A DNA stretch of 64,000 bases from Pirellulales bacterium (GTDB lineage: Bacteria; Planctomycetota; Planctomycetia; Pirellulales; Lacipirellulaceae). The position numbers and the translations under genes were made by a program. The stretch lies in contig JAHBXQ010000012.1 of NCBI GenBank assembly GCA_019636345.1, positions 58,607 to 122,606 of the forward strand, read 5' to 3'. Positions within the stretch are counted from its first letter, which is position 1. Every line of letters starts with the position of its first letter. Below the pieces are notes generated by a model that made no database searches, was not told the DNA's origin, and saw only the letters and a list, made by a program, of their open reading frames with translations. Positions 31,001-38,001 of the stretch are shown piece by piece.

Positions 31001-31605
31001 CCGACGAGCGGAAACACGCTGTCGTTGAAGCCGAGGTTTCGCCACGTCGCATCGTAAACGCTGCTCGTGGGAACCCACGCCCGCGCCTGGGCGCCGTTGG
31101 CGATGACGGTCGTGCCGCCAGGCGCCTGCTCCATGGCCCGCCCGTAGGAGACGTCCTCGAACTGCTTCGGAAATCTTGGTGCATAGGCGTCGATCACGGT
31201 CGAACCGTCAGCGGCGATCAGCCCGAGGTACTCGCCGTCGGCGGAGAGTTTGAAGTTCGTGTGCAGTTCGCCGCCGCCGCGGATGCCGTTCTTGTCCGAG
31301 GCGAAGACGACGCGATACCCGCCGGCGGGGATCGACCCTGCGCCCGCCGGAAACGCCCACTTTGTCTTGTTGTTGGCGTTGTCCGTCAGATACAGGCCGG
31401 CCAGATCGACCGCGGTCGGTCCGCTGTTGTAGATTTCGAGCCAGTCCGACGAATCGCCGTCAACGTCCGTGACGCCGTCGTCGTTCGATGCCAGGAACTC
31501 GGTTATCCGAAGATCGGTCGCCGCCAACAAAGTGCGCGGTTCCAAGCGTTCAAGCGACAACCGCCGGCCACTCGGCGGTTGCAGAGAGCGTGTGCGTAAC
31601 AACAT
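28051..31605 (-). CDS. Second CotH-kinase / lamin-tail-domain surface protein with dockerin-like motifs
   Basis: Protein of 1184 residues from the ATG at 31605, paralogous to the 1472-residue protein at 6-10 kb. N-terminus: planctomycete LEPR motif (LERLEPRTLLAA, 18-29). Then a lamin-tail domain (about 30-150), a galactose-binding-like sandwich (150-330, with RYDDGFVAYVNG), a chitobiase-like repeat (YTTDGSSPAVN), a CotH kinase domain (about 470-860, with FIHDNEHSLG as the likely metal site), another chitobiase-like repeat (YYTLDGVSDP), and two dockerin-like segments (DYNGDTIVDGGDFLAWQRQF and DGDRSGGVDASDLALWRSKY). Like its paralogue it ends in a charged tail of about 110 residues rather than PEP-CTERM. 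It has one lamin-tail domain where the other has two. Confidence 0.87.
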   Translation of the reverse strand: MLLRTRSLQPPSGRRLSLERLEPRTLLAATDLRITEFLASNDDGVTDVDGDSSDWLEIYNSGPTAVDLAGLYLTDNANNKTKWAFPAGAGSIPAGGYRVVFASDKNGIRGGGELHTNFKLSADGEYLGLIAADGSTVIDAYAPRFPKQFEDVSYGRAMEQAPGGTTVIANGAQARAWVPTSSVYDATWRNLGFNDSVFPLVGATGFGYENNPGDAVNFTAEIGTTVPNTTRSLYMRIPFTLATLAGVDRLTLRMRYDDGFVAYVNGVRVAEANAPATLQWNSAALNGSRPDSQAEQFVDFDVTFAIPHLVAGQNVLAIHGLNAPGSDMLISPELVVRSAVLPATERLGYFDATTPGYGNPAANFVGFAESPTFGVPHGFYGSTQTVALATTTPGAIIVYTTDGSSPAVNANQIPTNGTLYVGPIAVSSTTTLRATAFKPDFKPSFVAASSYLFLDDIVNQSPTGTPPAGWPASGAVNGQEMNYGIDPDIIALYGAQAVKDSLASLPAISITTDLANLFDPQTGIYVNAWNDGRDWERPASVELIYPDGAEGFSTNAGLRIRGGWSRNDWYPKHAFRLYFRGEYGDGKLDYPLFGDEGPDKFDVVDLRTDQNYSWAAYGSVETTFLREVFSRDLQRDMGQPYTRSRYYHLYVGGQYFGLYMTQERVQEDYAATYFGGEPEDYDVLKAGRNDGGGTQLAEGNDAAWQQLFTLAQAIADSPAANAGNYLTLQGLNSAGVRDPALPVLLDVENLVDFMMIIIYTGGFDTGISRFFGENEANNWYGVYNRVAADQGFQYFIHDNEHSLGPEEGGTVHGTQFIDRTGPFNAGNQSNYAYFNPVYLHQDLLSVAAYRQRFADRAQELLSGAGLMTPAASIARMEERRVQVEPAVIAESARWGDSKVAVPLNKSHWQTEVDWLYNTYFPGRTNTVISQLRADGLYATAPQFSVPAGETPIGTMLAMSAPGNLAGVLYYTLDGVSDPMSPSGGVNNNGQTRIYGIPIAISQDTTVKARYRLSNGVWSPLAEISYVTYQPGDYNGDTIVDGGDFLAWQRQFGGSASPAGSGADGDRSGGVDASDLALWRSKYGSAAPAVAVAAAIADPFELPASVILAAPQDLGSDGDDDAQAAVDLVLAETDAWTRRWAADSWSPAPRSEFVRPLRRPTPTAGADAAEQDDFMTSWPTLSSAV

Positions 31606-31922
31606 GGTCGTGCGATGTTTTCCAAAACGCCATAGCGAAGGCGGCGAGACGAGAATCCAAGAAGGGCGGGCGAACTCCGACGTCGCCCCATGGCGCCGCG
31701 CGAAGTCCGGCCGAAAACGTTCCGCCTCTCTTCCGCAATGCTTCAGTATTGCCAACCACCGAATGCTTAGCCAGCGGAAGGCAGGAATCAGCGGGAGGAC
31801 TTCATGAGGGCTCGCTGCTGGTCAAGGGTGGCATCGGCGTTTCCCTTCTTCTATCCGAGCGTCTCCGCGAGGGCAGAGGCGGAGGGGCGGCCCCTCTATC
31901 GAGCCTGAGCCGAGGTTGCTCT
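31606..31922. other. Intergenic region, 317 bp, possibly integrase-derived at its right end
   Basis: Upstream of the second CotH gene. No gene seen. In one minus-strand frame at about 31880-31960 a short WAHHEGGRP stretch could be the eroded continuation of the neighbouring integrase remnant (the expected Arg-containing motif is W-x-T-G-x-R-P); this is weak. Confidence 0.35.
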
Positions 31923-32491
31923 TTAGCCGGCGCGGCCGGCCGCCCGCCTTCGTGGTGCGCCCAGCAAGTCGGCGAACTCGCGATCAGCGACGAAGGAAAG
32001 CAGTGAGGAGAAGTCGTCCGGGGAAACATAGACGTCGCGGGATCGGCAGCCGGGGACTTCCAGCCATCGAGGGGGTTGGCGCTGATCTAGCCTTGAACGA
32101 CCGCTCACTTGAGACTGCATTTGACCGATCGCAACTTATTGCGACGCGTCGTGAGAGAAAGGGACGAATCACCGGCCCAGCGTTCGACGCGGCGCGGCTT
32201 GAGCGGAACAAGCGTCAACGTCGGGTACGCGTCCAGGAGCGAGTGCAGTCGGCAGCGATATCACTCGTAGGCGGCAGGCGAACGGCTGCGCTCCACCCAG
32301 TCGAGAAACGCGTCGACGATCGCGGGGAGGTCGTCCATGACGACCTGCTCTCGGCGGGGTTGCCGCATCAATTCGTAGAACCGCTCGAACGCATCTTTGC
32401 GCATGGACCCCAAAACGTGACGGACCCGGTAGAGGGTGACGCACCAGACCTTGCGGTCCTGGCGATATCACGGCTTCGGCTCGCGAGCCAT
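31923..32491 (-). pseudogene. Decayed tyrosine recombinase/integrase, N-terminal half
   Basis: Reading from the ATG at 32491 and passing through stops gives a planctomycete-type phage integrase: MAREPKP-stop-YRQDRKVWCVTLYR, KDAFERFYELM, DAFLDWVERSRSPAAYE-stop-YRCRLHSLL, LTTRRNKLRSVKCSLK-stop-AVVQG-stop-I, then, after a frameshift near 32065-32075, WLEVPGCRSRDVYVSPDDF and FADLL. In-frame stops are TGA at 32470-32468, 32263-32261 and 32107-32105, and TAG at 32089-32087. The three TGAs all sit where related integrases have Trp, so each is a single G-to-A change. The core-binding domain is recognisable; the catalytic half (R-H-R-Y) is missing. It starts 218 bp from the 3' end of a tRNA-Arg gene, the usual place for integrating elements. 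Clearly dead. Confidence 0.82.
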
Positions 32492-32708
32492 CGGCAAACC
32501 CTCGGGCAATGACGAGAATCACTGCACGCCATGCCGAAAGGTCTGCTATCGTGACTGGGCCTCGACGAGGTGCGACTCGTCGGGGCTCAATTTTTTTGCC
32601 TCATCTCGATCAAGGAATCTGGACCGAATCCTGTACCCAAGTCTCGAAAAGGCGCCGGCGGCTTCCGGAATTCTGTGCCTGCCCCTGTTTTCTCGATGAA
32701 TTTGGCAG

Positions 32709-32782
32709 CACGCCCGGCAGGACTCGAACCTGCAACCCCTGGTTCCGAAGACCAGTGCTCTATCCAATTGAGCTACGGACGC
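32709..32782 (-). tRNA. tRNA-Arg (anticodon UCG)
   Basis: Read on the minus strand, 74 bases fold as a full cloverleaf: acceptor GCGTCCG with CGGGCGT, D-stem GCTC/GAGC, anticodon stem CTGGT/ACCAG around the loop CTTCGGA (anticodon TCG, arginine), variable loop GGGTT, T-stem GCAGG/CCTGC with loop TTCGAGT. The first acceptor pair is a G-U wobble and CCA is not encoded. A dead integrase lies just downstream. Confidence 0.95.
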
Positions 32783-33069
32783 GTGGGGAGCTTGCGTTGC
32801 CTCATCCTCTCCCTGCCCGAACAGACGCGGCGGAAGGACCTCGTGTCGCTGCTGGACGACGAAATGATCGGCGGGGATGGGGACGAGAAGGCGGGCTCGC
32901 TCTTCTGCAAAGCATACGCCGGGCGAGTCCTTCCAGCAAGTTGCCGGCGACGAATCGCGGCGCCGCTCGGTGCGGGCGGAAACGGGATCGGGCGAATGGG
33001 AGCGATTGAAGGACGCAACTGCTTGCGAACAACTCGATTGGGCGCTGCGTCGCGTTGCGGCTGGCCGCT

Positions 33070-33285
33070 TTACGCCAGCCAGTCCAACAGCGCCATCAGC
33101 CCCATGAACAGGCCCATGAACACGACGATCCACAGGCCGAAGCGGGCCGCGTGCGAGAGAATCGGCGGCATCAGTTCGTGTCGGGTCGCGGCGCAGACGA
33201 GGCTCACGACGACCAGAATCGGGGCCGAGTACCACAACAGAGCGGCGCCCAACAGCGGCGTCAGCGGCAAGGTCACGTCAAGCAT
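33070..33285 (-). CDS. Small membrane protein
   Basis: Protein of 71 residues with two strongly hydrophobic helices (about 5-32, LLGAALLWYSAPILVVVSLV, and 46-70, GLWIVVFMGLFMGLMALLDW) separated by a short charged loop. It starts 31 bp after the stop of the preceding membrane-protein gene on the same strand, so the two are probably one operon. No enzymatic motif; function unknown. Confidence 0.7.
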   Translation of the reverse strand: MLDVTLPLTPLLGAALLWYSAPILVVVSLVCAATRHELMPPILSHAARFGLWIVVFMGLFMGLMALLDWLA

Positions 33286-33316
33286 CGGAGGGGTTCTCGC
33301 CAGTCGCGGCGGAGGG

Positions 33317-33931
33317 TCAAGTCGGTTGCGGAGCGGCGGAGCGTTTGTCGTGCGGTTGGGCGCGGATCAGCAGCGGGCCTGCGTACGCGTCGCAAATCAC
33401 CAGCAGGTTCAGCAGTCCGGCGATCATCGTATAGACCGTCCCTACGTCGAACGCCGGAGCGAGGTCGACCACCCACTTCGACAGTTCGTTGGGTTGCGTG
33501 GAGACGTTGTGCGAGTCGTCTTCGGTTCGTTGCTGCTCCTTGCGCGGCGGGGCGTACCAGGGGCGCTGGTCGTCGTCTCCCTTGCCGAGCCGGAGCGGTT
33601 CTTGGCGATCCATGACGCGGCTGCGCTGGACAAGCGCGGGGAGCGCGACTCCTCCGGCGCCGAGTTGGCAGTAATACTGCCAACGCAACTCCTGCCCCGG
33701 GGTCGAGGCGTAGACGACATGCCCGTCCCCCAGGTACATGCCGTATCCGAACGCTCCCAGAATGCAGACCATGAACAGCAGTCCCTTGCCGGTTCGTCCC
33801 TGATATAAATGACCCAGTCCAGGAACAAGCCACGCCAACAGCGCCGCCAGCCACGGCTGCTTCAGCTCGATGACCAGCGGTTCGTCCGTGCCGGGGACGT
33901 TGTATTCGGGAGGAAGCGTCGCGGTGGCCAT
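33317..33931 (-). CDS. Planctomycete membrane protein, DUF6677-like
   Basis: Protein of 204 residues with hydrophobic segments at about 26-45 (QPWLAALLAWLVPGLGHLYQ), 50-70 and 165-188. The WLVPGLGHLYQGRTGKG motif resembles the first helix of TM2-like proteins. The polar middle is rich in charged and Gln residues. I believe this is the planctomycete family of unknown function labelled DUF6677, from memory of the motif only. It is co-directional with the small membrane protein that follows. Confidence 0.75.
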   Translation of the reverse strand: MATATLPPEYNVPGTDEPLVIELKQPWLAALLAWLVPGLGHLYQGRTGKGLLFMVCILGAFGYGMYLGDGHVVYASTPGQELRWQYYCQLGAGGVALPALVQRSRVMDRQEPLRLGKGDDDQRPWYAPPRKEQQRTEDDSHNVSTQPNELSKWVVDLAPAFDVGTVYTMIAGLLNLLVICDAYAGPLLIRAQPHDKRSAAPQPT

Positions 33932-34111
33932 GGGCGCGTAGCAGCGAGGGAATCGGGCGAGTCGGCGCCTGGGCGCCGAAGCCCCGCATTGTAGAGTCCG
34001 CAGGCGAATTCACCCAGACGAAGTCGAATCAAAAAGGCCGCGTTTGCCGCAGAGCCGCAGTGAACTGCCGCCCTGAAGTTGTTCGTCGCTGGCGGCGTGG
34101 TCTTGGGGGGC

Positions 34112-35137
34112 TCAGCCGGCAAAGCTCCAAATCGCCCAGCCGGCGGCTGCCGCCGCCGCGATTCCCGCAGCTACGATCAGGGCGCGCGGGTTGACGGACC
34201 GGGCCTCGGTCCCCCCCGCCTGCAATCGTTGGGTCAAGTTGAGGGGCTCGGCCGGCGGGTCGGGGGTCGCGGCGGCGGTCGGCGTTGCTGCCGACAGCGC
34301 GCCGGCAGTCGACTGCGGATCGGCCAGCAGCGACTCCAGCCGAGCGACGACCTCGGTCGCGTCGGCGGGGCGATCCGCCGGCGCCTTGGCGAGCAGACGT
34401 TCGACCAAGTCGGCCAGCCCCGTCGGCGTTCCCGGCATAAGGGCGTCGAGCCGCGGCGCCGTCGCCTCCAAGTGCTGATCGAAGATGCTCACCGCGGTCG
34501 GCCCGTCGAACGGCACGCGGCCGGCGACCATTTCGAACAGGATGCAACCCAGCGCGTACAGGTCGAGGCGGCCGTCGATCGCATCTTCGCCGCGAATTTG
34601 TTCGGGAGGCATGTACCGCCACGAGCCGACGGTTTGCCCTTGCACGGTGAGGCGGGAGTCGGTGAGGTCGCGTGCGAGACCCAAGTCGCCGATCTTCACG
34701 TGGCCGGCTGCGGACAGATACAAGTTGGCGGGTTTCAGATCGCGATGCACGCAGCCAAGTTCGTGCGCGTGAGCCAGCCCGCGGGCCGTCTGCAGGGCGA
34801 CCTCGGCTGCGTCTCGCCAGGGCAAGGCGCCGCGGCGCGCGAGCACGTCTTTGAGCGTGCCGCACTCGACGAGCTCCATCGCACAGAAGATCGAGTCGTT
34901 GTGCAACCCGCAGTCGAAGTGTCGCACGACGTTGTCGTGGTCGAGGCGCTGGAGAATGGCGATCTCGCGGACGAAGCGGTTCTGCACCTCGGGCTCCATC
35001 TGCTTGGAGCCGTGCAGCAGCTTGACCGCGACGCGGCGGCCAGTTTCCTCGTGCGTGGCGTCGTAGACCGCGCCGAAAGTTCCCTCGCCCAACGACCGAC
35101 CGACGAGATACGGACCGACGAGTTGGCCAGCAGACAT
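34112..35137 (-). CDS. Hanks-type Ser/Thr protein kinase with C-terminal membrane helix
   Basis: Eukaryote-like protein kinase of 341 residues. Glycine loop GEGTFG (17-22), catalytic Lys39 (VAVKLL), catalytic loop HRDLKPAN (131-138), metal-binding DLG (151-153, replacing DFG), activation-segment end MPPEQ (176-180) and DLYALG (192-197) are all present, so it should be active. A proline/alanine linker (about 280-300) joins it to one C-terminal helix (about 319-341) with almost nothing outside, so it has no external sensor domain. AGGAAAGGG precedes the ATG at a good distance. Targets are unknown; neighbours give no hint. Confidence 0.93.
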   Translation of the reverse strand: MSAGQLVGPYLVGRSLGEGTFGAVYDATHEETGRRVAVKLLHGSKQMEPEVQNRFVREIAILQRLDHDNVVRHFDCGLHNDSIFCAMELVECGTLKDVLARRGALPWRDAAEVALQTARGLAHAHELGCVHRDLKPANLYLSAAGHVKIGDLGLARDLTDSRLTVQGQTVGSWRYMPPEQIRGEDAIDGRLDLYALGCILFEMVAGRVPFDGPTAVSIFDQHLEATAPRLDALMPGTPTGLADLVERLLAKAPADRPADATEVVARLESLLADPQSTAGALSAATPTAAATPDPPAEPLNLTQRLQAGGTEARSVNPRALIVAAGIAAAAAAGWAIWSFAG

Positions 35138-35542
35138 AGACGCCCTTTCCTGCGTGAACGCAACGAGGCTACGAGGATGAGTCGCGCGATCGTCCGCCGG
35201 CGTCGACGCGAGAGTTTCAACGGCGAGATTCTAGCATCGCTCGCTGCGTAACGCATCATGCACGGGGCGACGTACGGGCAGGTCCGGCCGCCGCCGCCAC
35301 TCCCACGGCTTCACTTCGCCGAACGTGACTTTGGCTGCCAGCAAGCGCGGAGCCGCGCGCCCGCGTCTGCCGTCCCCCGCTCGGCCATCGATTCGCTGAC
35401 CAGCGGCAGCGTAGTCGACGAAGCGATCGAGGAGAACATCTGCGGCTAAGCGGGCACGAGACCCAGTAACGGCGACGAGAAGTTTCGCGGTGCTCTCTCG
35501 TGAGCGAAGGACGTCCGTCGGTAGCTCATGAAGTCCCCGAAC
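35138..35542. other. Intergenic region, 405 bp
   Basis: Between the divergent kinase gene and the Gfo/Idh gene. It holds the kinase leader at its left end. A 63-residue open frame on the plus strand (35258-35449) has no signal, motif or good ribosome binding site, and I do not call it a gene. Confidence 0.4.
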
Positions 35543-35566
35543 CTACCGGCTTTCAGCCGGGGGTAG
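35543..35566 (+). repeat. Hairpin resembling an IS200/IS605-type right end
   Basis: CCGGCT (35546-35551) and AGCCGG (35555-35560) form a perfect 6-bp stem with a 3-base loop, extended by CTA/TAG, in the context AAGTCCCCGAACC then GGGTAGTTC. IS605/TnpB elements often end in a sequence of this form, which also forms part of their guide RNA. No tnpB or tnpA coding sequence is visible next to it, so it would be a remnant. Confidence 0.3.
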
Positions 35567-35595
35567 TTCTGCGGCGCATCACGGCAAGAAAGTGG

Positions 35596-35629
35596 TTGAA
35601 TAGTGCATGCGTGTCTGTTAGTGTATGCA
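35596..35629 (+). promoter_or_regulatory. Candidate promoter and double operator of the Gfo/Idh-nagA operon
   Basis: Two boxes, TGCATGCG (35604-35611) and TGTATGCA (35622-35629), start exactly 18 bp apart. They fit the palindromic consensus TGYATRCA at 7 of 8 and 8 of 8 positions. A possible promoter (TTGAAT at 35596, 17-bp spacer, TAGTGT at 35619) would be covered by them. The gene start is 63 bp further on. The same two-box layout occurs at 49409 and 54066. Confidence 0.6.
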
Positions 35630-35691
35630 TTTTAGAGGGGCTCGTCTGTCCGCGATCGCCCTGATGGCCGTTCCGCCGGGAGTCCTCTTCC

Positions 35692-36975
35692 ATGTCGCCG
35701 ATCGATCGTCGTCAGTTCGTCGCCGGGGCTTTGGCAGCCGGCGTGATGGCCGGGACCCGATCGCGAGCCCGAGCCGTCGGGGCCGGGGAAACGGCAACGC
35801 TCGCCCTGATGGGCGCCAACAACCGCGGCGCCCAACTGGCCGACGCTTTCGCGAAACGGCCCGACGTGCGAATCGCTTACGTCTGCGACGTCGACGACGA
35901 CGCGATCGCCAAGGGAATCAAGGCGGTCACGGATCGAGGCGGCGCGGCGCCGCAGGGGATCAAGGATTTTCGTCGGGCGCTCGACGATCCGGCGATCGAC
36001 GGACTGATTTGCGCGGCGCCCAATCATTGGCATGCGACCGCGACTGTCTTGGCCTGTGCGGCCGGCAAGCACGTGTACGTCGAGAAGCCGTGCAGTCAGA
36101 CCCCCGAAGAAGGGGAGTTGATGATCGCCGCCGGGCGAAAGGCGAGCAAGGCAATCCAAGTCGGCATGCAGCGCCGCAGCGGCGAGTTGTACGCAGCGGT
36201 CAAGCAGTTGGTGGCCGATGGTGCGATCGGCGAGGCGTTGTACGCCAAATCGTGGTACTACCGGGCACGCCCCTCGATCGGTCGCGGGCGGGAGATCGCG
36301 GTCCCCGTGGGCCTCGACTACGATCTGTGGCAAGGGCCCGCCCCCGAGAGACCCTATCGCGACAACGTCATCCACTACAACTGGCACTTTTTCTGGCATT
36401 GGGGCAACGGCGAACTGGGGAACAACGGGGTCCACACGCTCGACATCTGCCGGTGGGTGCTGGGGGTCGATTACCCGCAGCGCGTCACCGTCGCCGCCTC
36501 GAAGCTGAGGTACGACGACGATCAGCAGACCCCCGACACGACCCTCGCGACATTTGATTGCGGCGACAAGATGATCGCCTGGGAATCGACCAGTTGGTCC
36601 GATCCCTACCAGACCGGCCAGGGGGTCGGCATGGAGTTTCGCGGCAGCGAGGGGACGATCGTCGTCACCGACGCGGGCTACACGGTGTACGACCTCGAGC
36701 GCAAACCCGTGAAGACCGGCGCCGGCAGCCGCGGCGACGACGAGCATATCGCCAACTTTCTGGACGGCATGCGAACCGGCGCCAAGCTTAACGCCGACGT
36801 CGTCGACGGGCACAAGAGCGCGCTGTTCTGTCACCTGGGCAACATCGCCGTCCGCGTCGGACGATCGATCGAAGTCGACCCCGCGACCGGGCGGATCACA
36901 GGCGACGAGGAAGCGGTCCGCTACTGGGCTCGCGAGGAGTATCGCGCTGGCTGGAATCCTCGCGAGCCGGGATAA
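35692..36975 (+). CDS. Gfo/Idh/MocA-family oxidoreductase, Tat-exported
   Basis: NAD(P)-dependent sugar oxidoreductase family protein of 427 residues. It has a twin-arginine signal (DRRQFVAGALAAGVMAG, 5-21), a Rossmann start (LALMGANNRGAQLADAF), the conserved EKP (131-133) and the C-terminal beta-sheet domain typical of the family (NNGVHTLDICRWVLG). Many planctomycete members are exported like this one; their cofactor is thought to travel with them through the Tat pathway. GGGAG precedes the ATG. It lies 63 bp downstream of the double operator and 72 bp before nagA, which suggests a role in processing an amino sugar. The substrate cannot be assigned. Confidence 0.92.
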   Translation: MSPIDRRQFVAGALAAGVMAGTRSRARAVGAGETATLALMGANNRGAQLADAFAKRPDVRIAYVCDVDDDAIAKGIKAVTDRGGAAPQGIKDFRRALDDPAIDGLICAAPNHWHATATVLACAAGKHVYVEKPCSQTPEEGELMIAAGRKASKAIQVGMQRRSGELYAAVKQLVADGAIGEALYAKSWYYRARPSIGRGREIAVPVGLDYDLWQGPAPERPYRDNVIHYNWHFFWHWGNGELGNNGVHTLDICRWVLGVDYPQRVTVAASKLRYDDDQQTPDTTLATFDCGDKMIAWESTSWSDPYQTGQGVGMEFRGSEGTIVVTDAGYTVYDLERKPVKTGAGSRGDDEHIANFLDGMRTGAKLNADVVDGHKSALFCHLGNIAVRVGRSIEVDPATGRITGDEEAVRYWAREEYRAGWNPREPG

Positions 36976-37016
36976 CGCCCCGCATGGTCGCTCTGCCGCA
37001 GGGCTGACTCGCTCCG

Positions 37017-37054
37017 CTGAGGTTCGCCGTGGAAACTGAGGTTCGCCGTGAAAA
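37017..37054 (+). repeat. 19-bp tandem duplication covering the nagA ribosome binding site and start
   Basis: CTGAGGTTCGCCGTGGAAA (37017-37035) is repeated with one change at 37036-37054. Each copy contains GAGG and a GTG. The second GTG (37048) is the nagA start; the first (37029) is 19 bases upstream and out of frame, so it would make only a wrong-frame peptide. Confidence 0.85.
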
Positions 37055-37971
37055 CGCCCGCCGGCTTCTTCGATCTTCAAGTGAACGGCTACGCGGGAGT
37101 CGACTTCAACGCCGACGACCTTTCGGCCGAGGACTTTGACGCGGCTTGCCGGCGGCTGGCGGCCGACGGAGTCGGCTCATGCCTGGCGACGGTGATCACC
37201 GATTCGCTGGACGCGATGACGCGCCGGATCGGCGCTCTCGCGCGGCTGCGCGAGGGGTCGTCGATGGGGCGGCAGGTTGTGGCGGGGATTCACGTCGAGG
37301 GGCCGTTCATCAGCCCGCTGACCGGCTACGTCGGCGCCCATCCGGCCGCCGCGGTGCGTCCCGCCGACCCGGCAACCGCCGAGCGACTGATTGAAGCGGG
37401 ACAAGGACAAGTGCGGCTGGTCACCCTGGCGCCCGAACACGACGCCGGCGCCGCCACGACGCGATATTTGTGCGACCACGGCGTGACCGTCTCCGCCGGG
37501 CACTGCAATCCGACTCTCGACGAACTGCGCCGCGCGATCGACGCGGGTCTGTCGATGTTCACCCATCTGGGCAACGGCTGTCCGCGGCTGCTCGATCGGC
37601 ACGACAACGTCGTCCAGCGCGCCCTGGCCTGCGTCGACGACCTGTGGTTGTGCTTTATCGCCGACGGCGTTCACGTCCCGTACGTCGCGCTGCGAAACTA
37701 CCTGCGCATCGCGGGGCGTGAGCGGGCGATCGTCGTCACCGACGCGATTTCCGCCGCCGGGATGGGGCCGGGACGATATCGCCTAGGGGGGCAGGAGGTC
37801 GTCGTTGACGAGCGGCTGGCCACTTGGTCGGCCGACGGGAGCCACCTCATGGGCTCGGCGATGACGATGCCCGCCGCGATCGCCAACCTGCGTCGCGAGC
37901 TTGGGCTGTCTGAAGCGGACGCCCGCCGCTTGACCTGCGAGAACCCGCGGCAGGCCGTGCCGTCGGCGTGA
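37048..37971 (+). CDS. nagA: N-acetylglucosamine-6-phosphate deacetylase, minimal form
   Basis: Removes the acetyl group from GlcNAc-6-phosphate, giving glucosamine-6-phosphate for NagB. The amidohydrolase signatures are present: HVEGPF (82-87, metal ligand Glu84), SAGHCNP (His152), FTHLGNG (His173), ADGVHV (His209) and VTDAIS (catalytic Asp232). At 307 residues it is about 70 shorter than usual: it starts directly at GFFDLQVNG and stops at ENPRQAV, so most of the small beta-sandwich made from both ends in typical NagA is absent. The start is GTG with GAGG upstream. It follows the Gfo/Idh gene in one operon; nagB lies 5 kb away on the other strand with the same type of operator. Confidence 0.9.
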   Translation: MKTPAGFFDLQVNGYAGVDFNADDLSAEDFDAACRRLAADGVGSCLATVITDSLDAMTRRIGALARLREGSSMGRQVVAGIHVEGPFISPLTGYVGAHPAAAVRPADPATAERLIEAGQGQVRLVTLAPEHDAGAATTRYLCDHGVTVSAGHCNPTLDELRRAIDAGLSMFTHLGNGCPRLLDRHDNVVQRALACVDDLWLCFIADGVHVPYVALRNYLRIAGRERAIVVTDAISAAGMGPGRYRLGGQEVVVDERLATWSADGSHLMGSAMTMPAAIANLRRELGLSEADARRLTCENPRQAVPSA

Positions 37972-38001
37972 CGGACCCGCGACGACTTCGGGTGGGGCCG
38001 T

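Noticed and set aside
31923..32491. Recoding of TGA as Trp in the integrase
   Set aside because: Many intact genes in the window end in TGA, and the integrase also has a TAG and a frameshift, so decay is the simpler reading.
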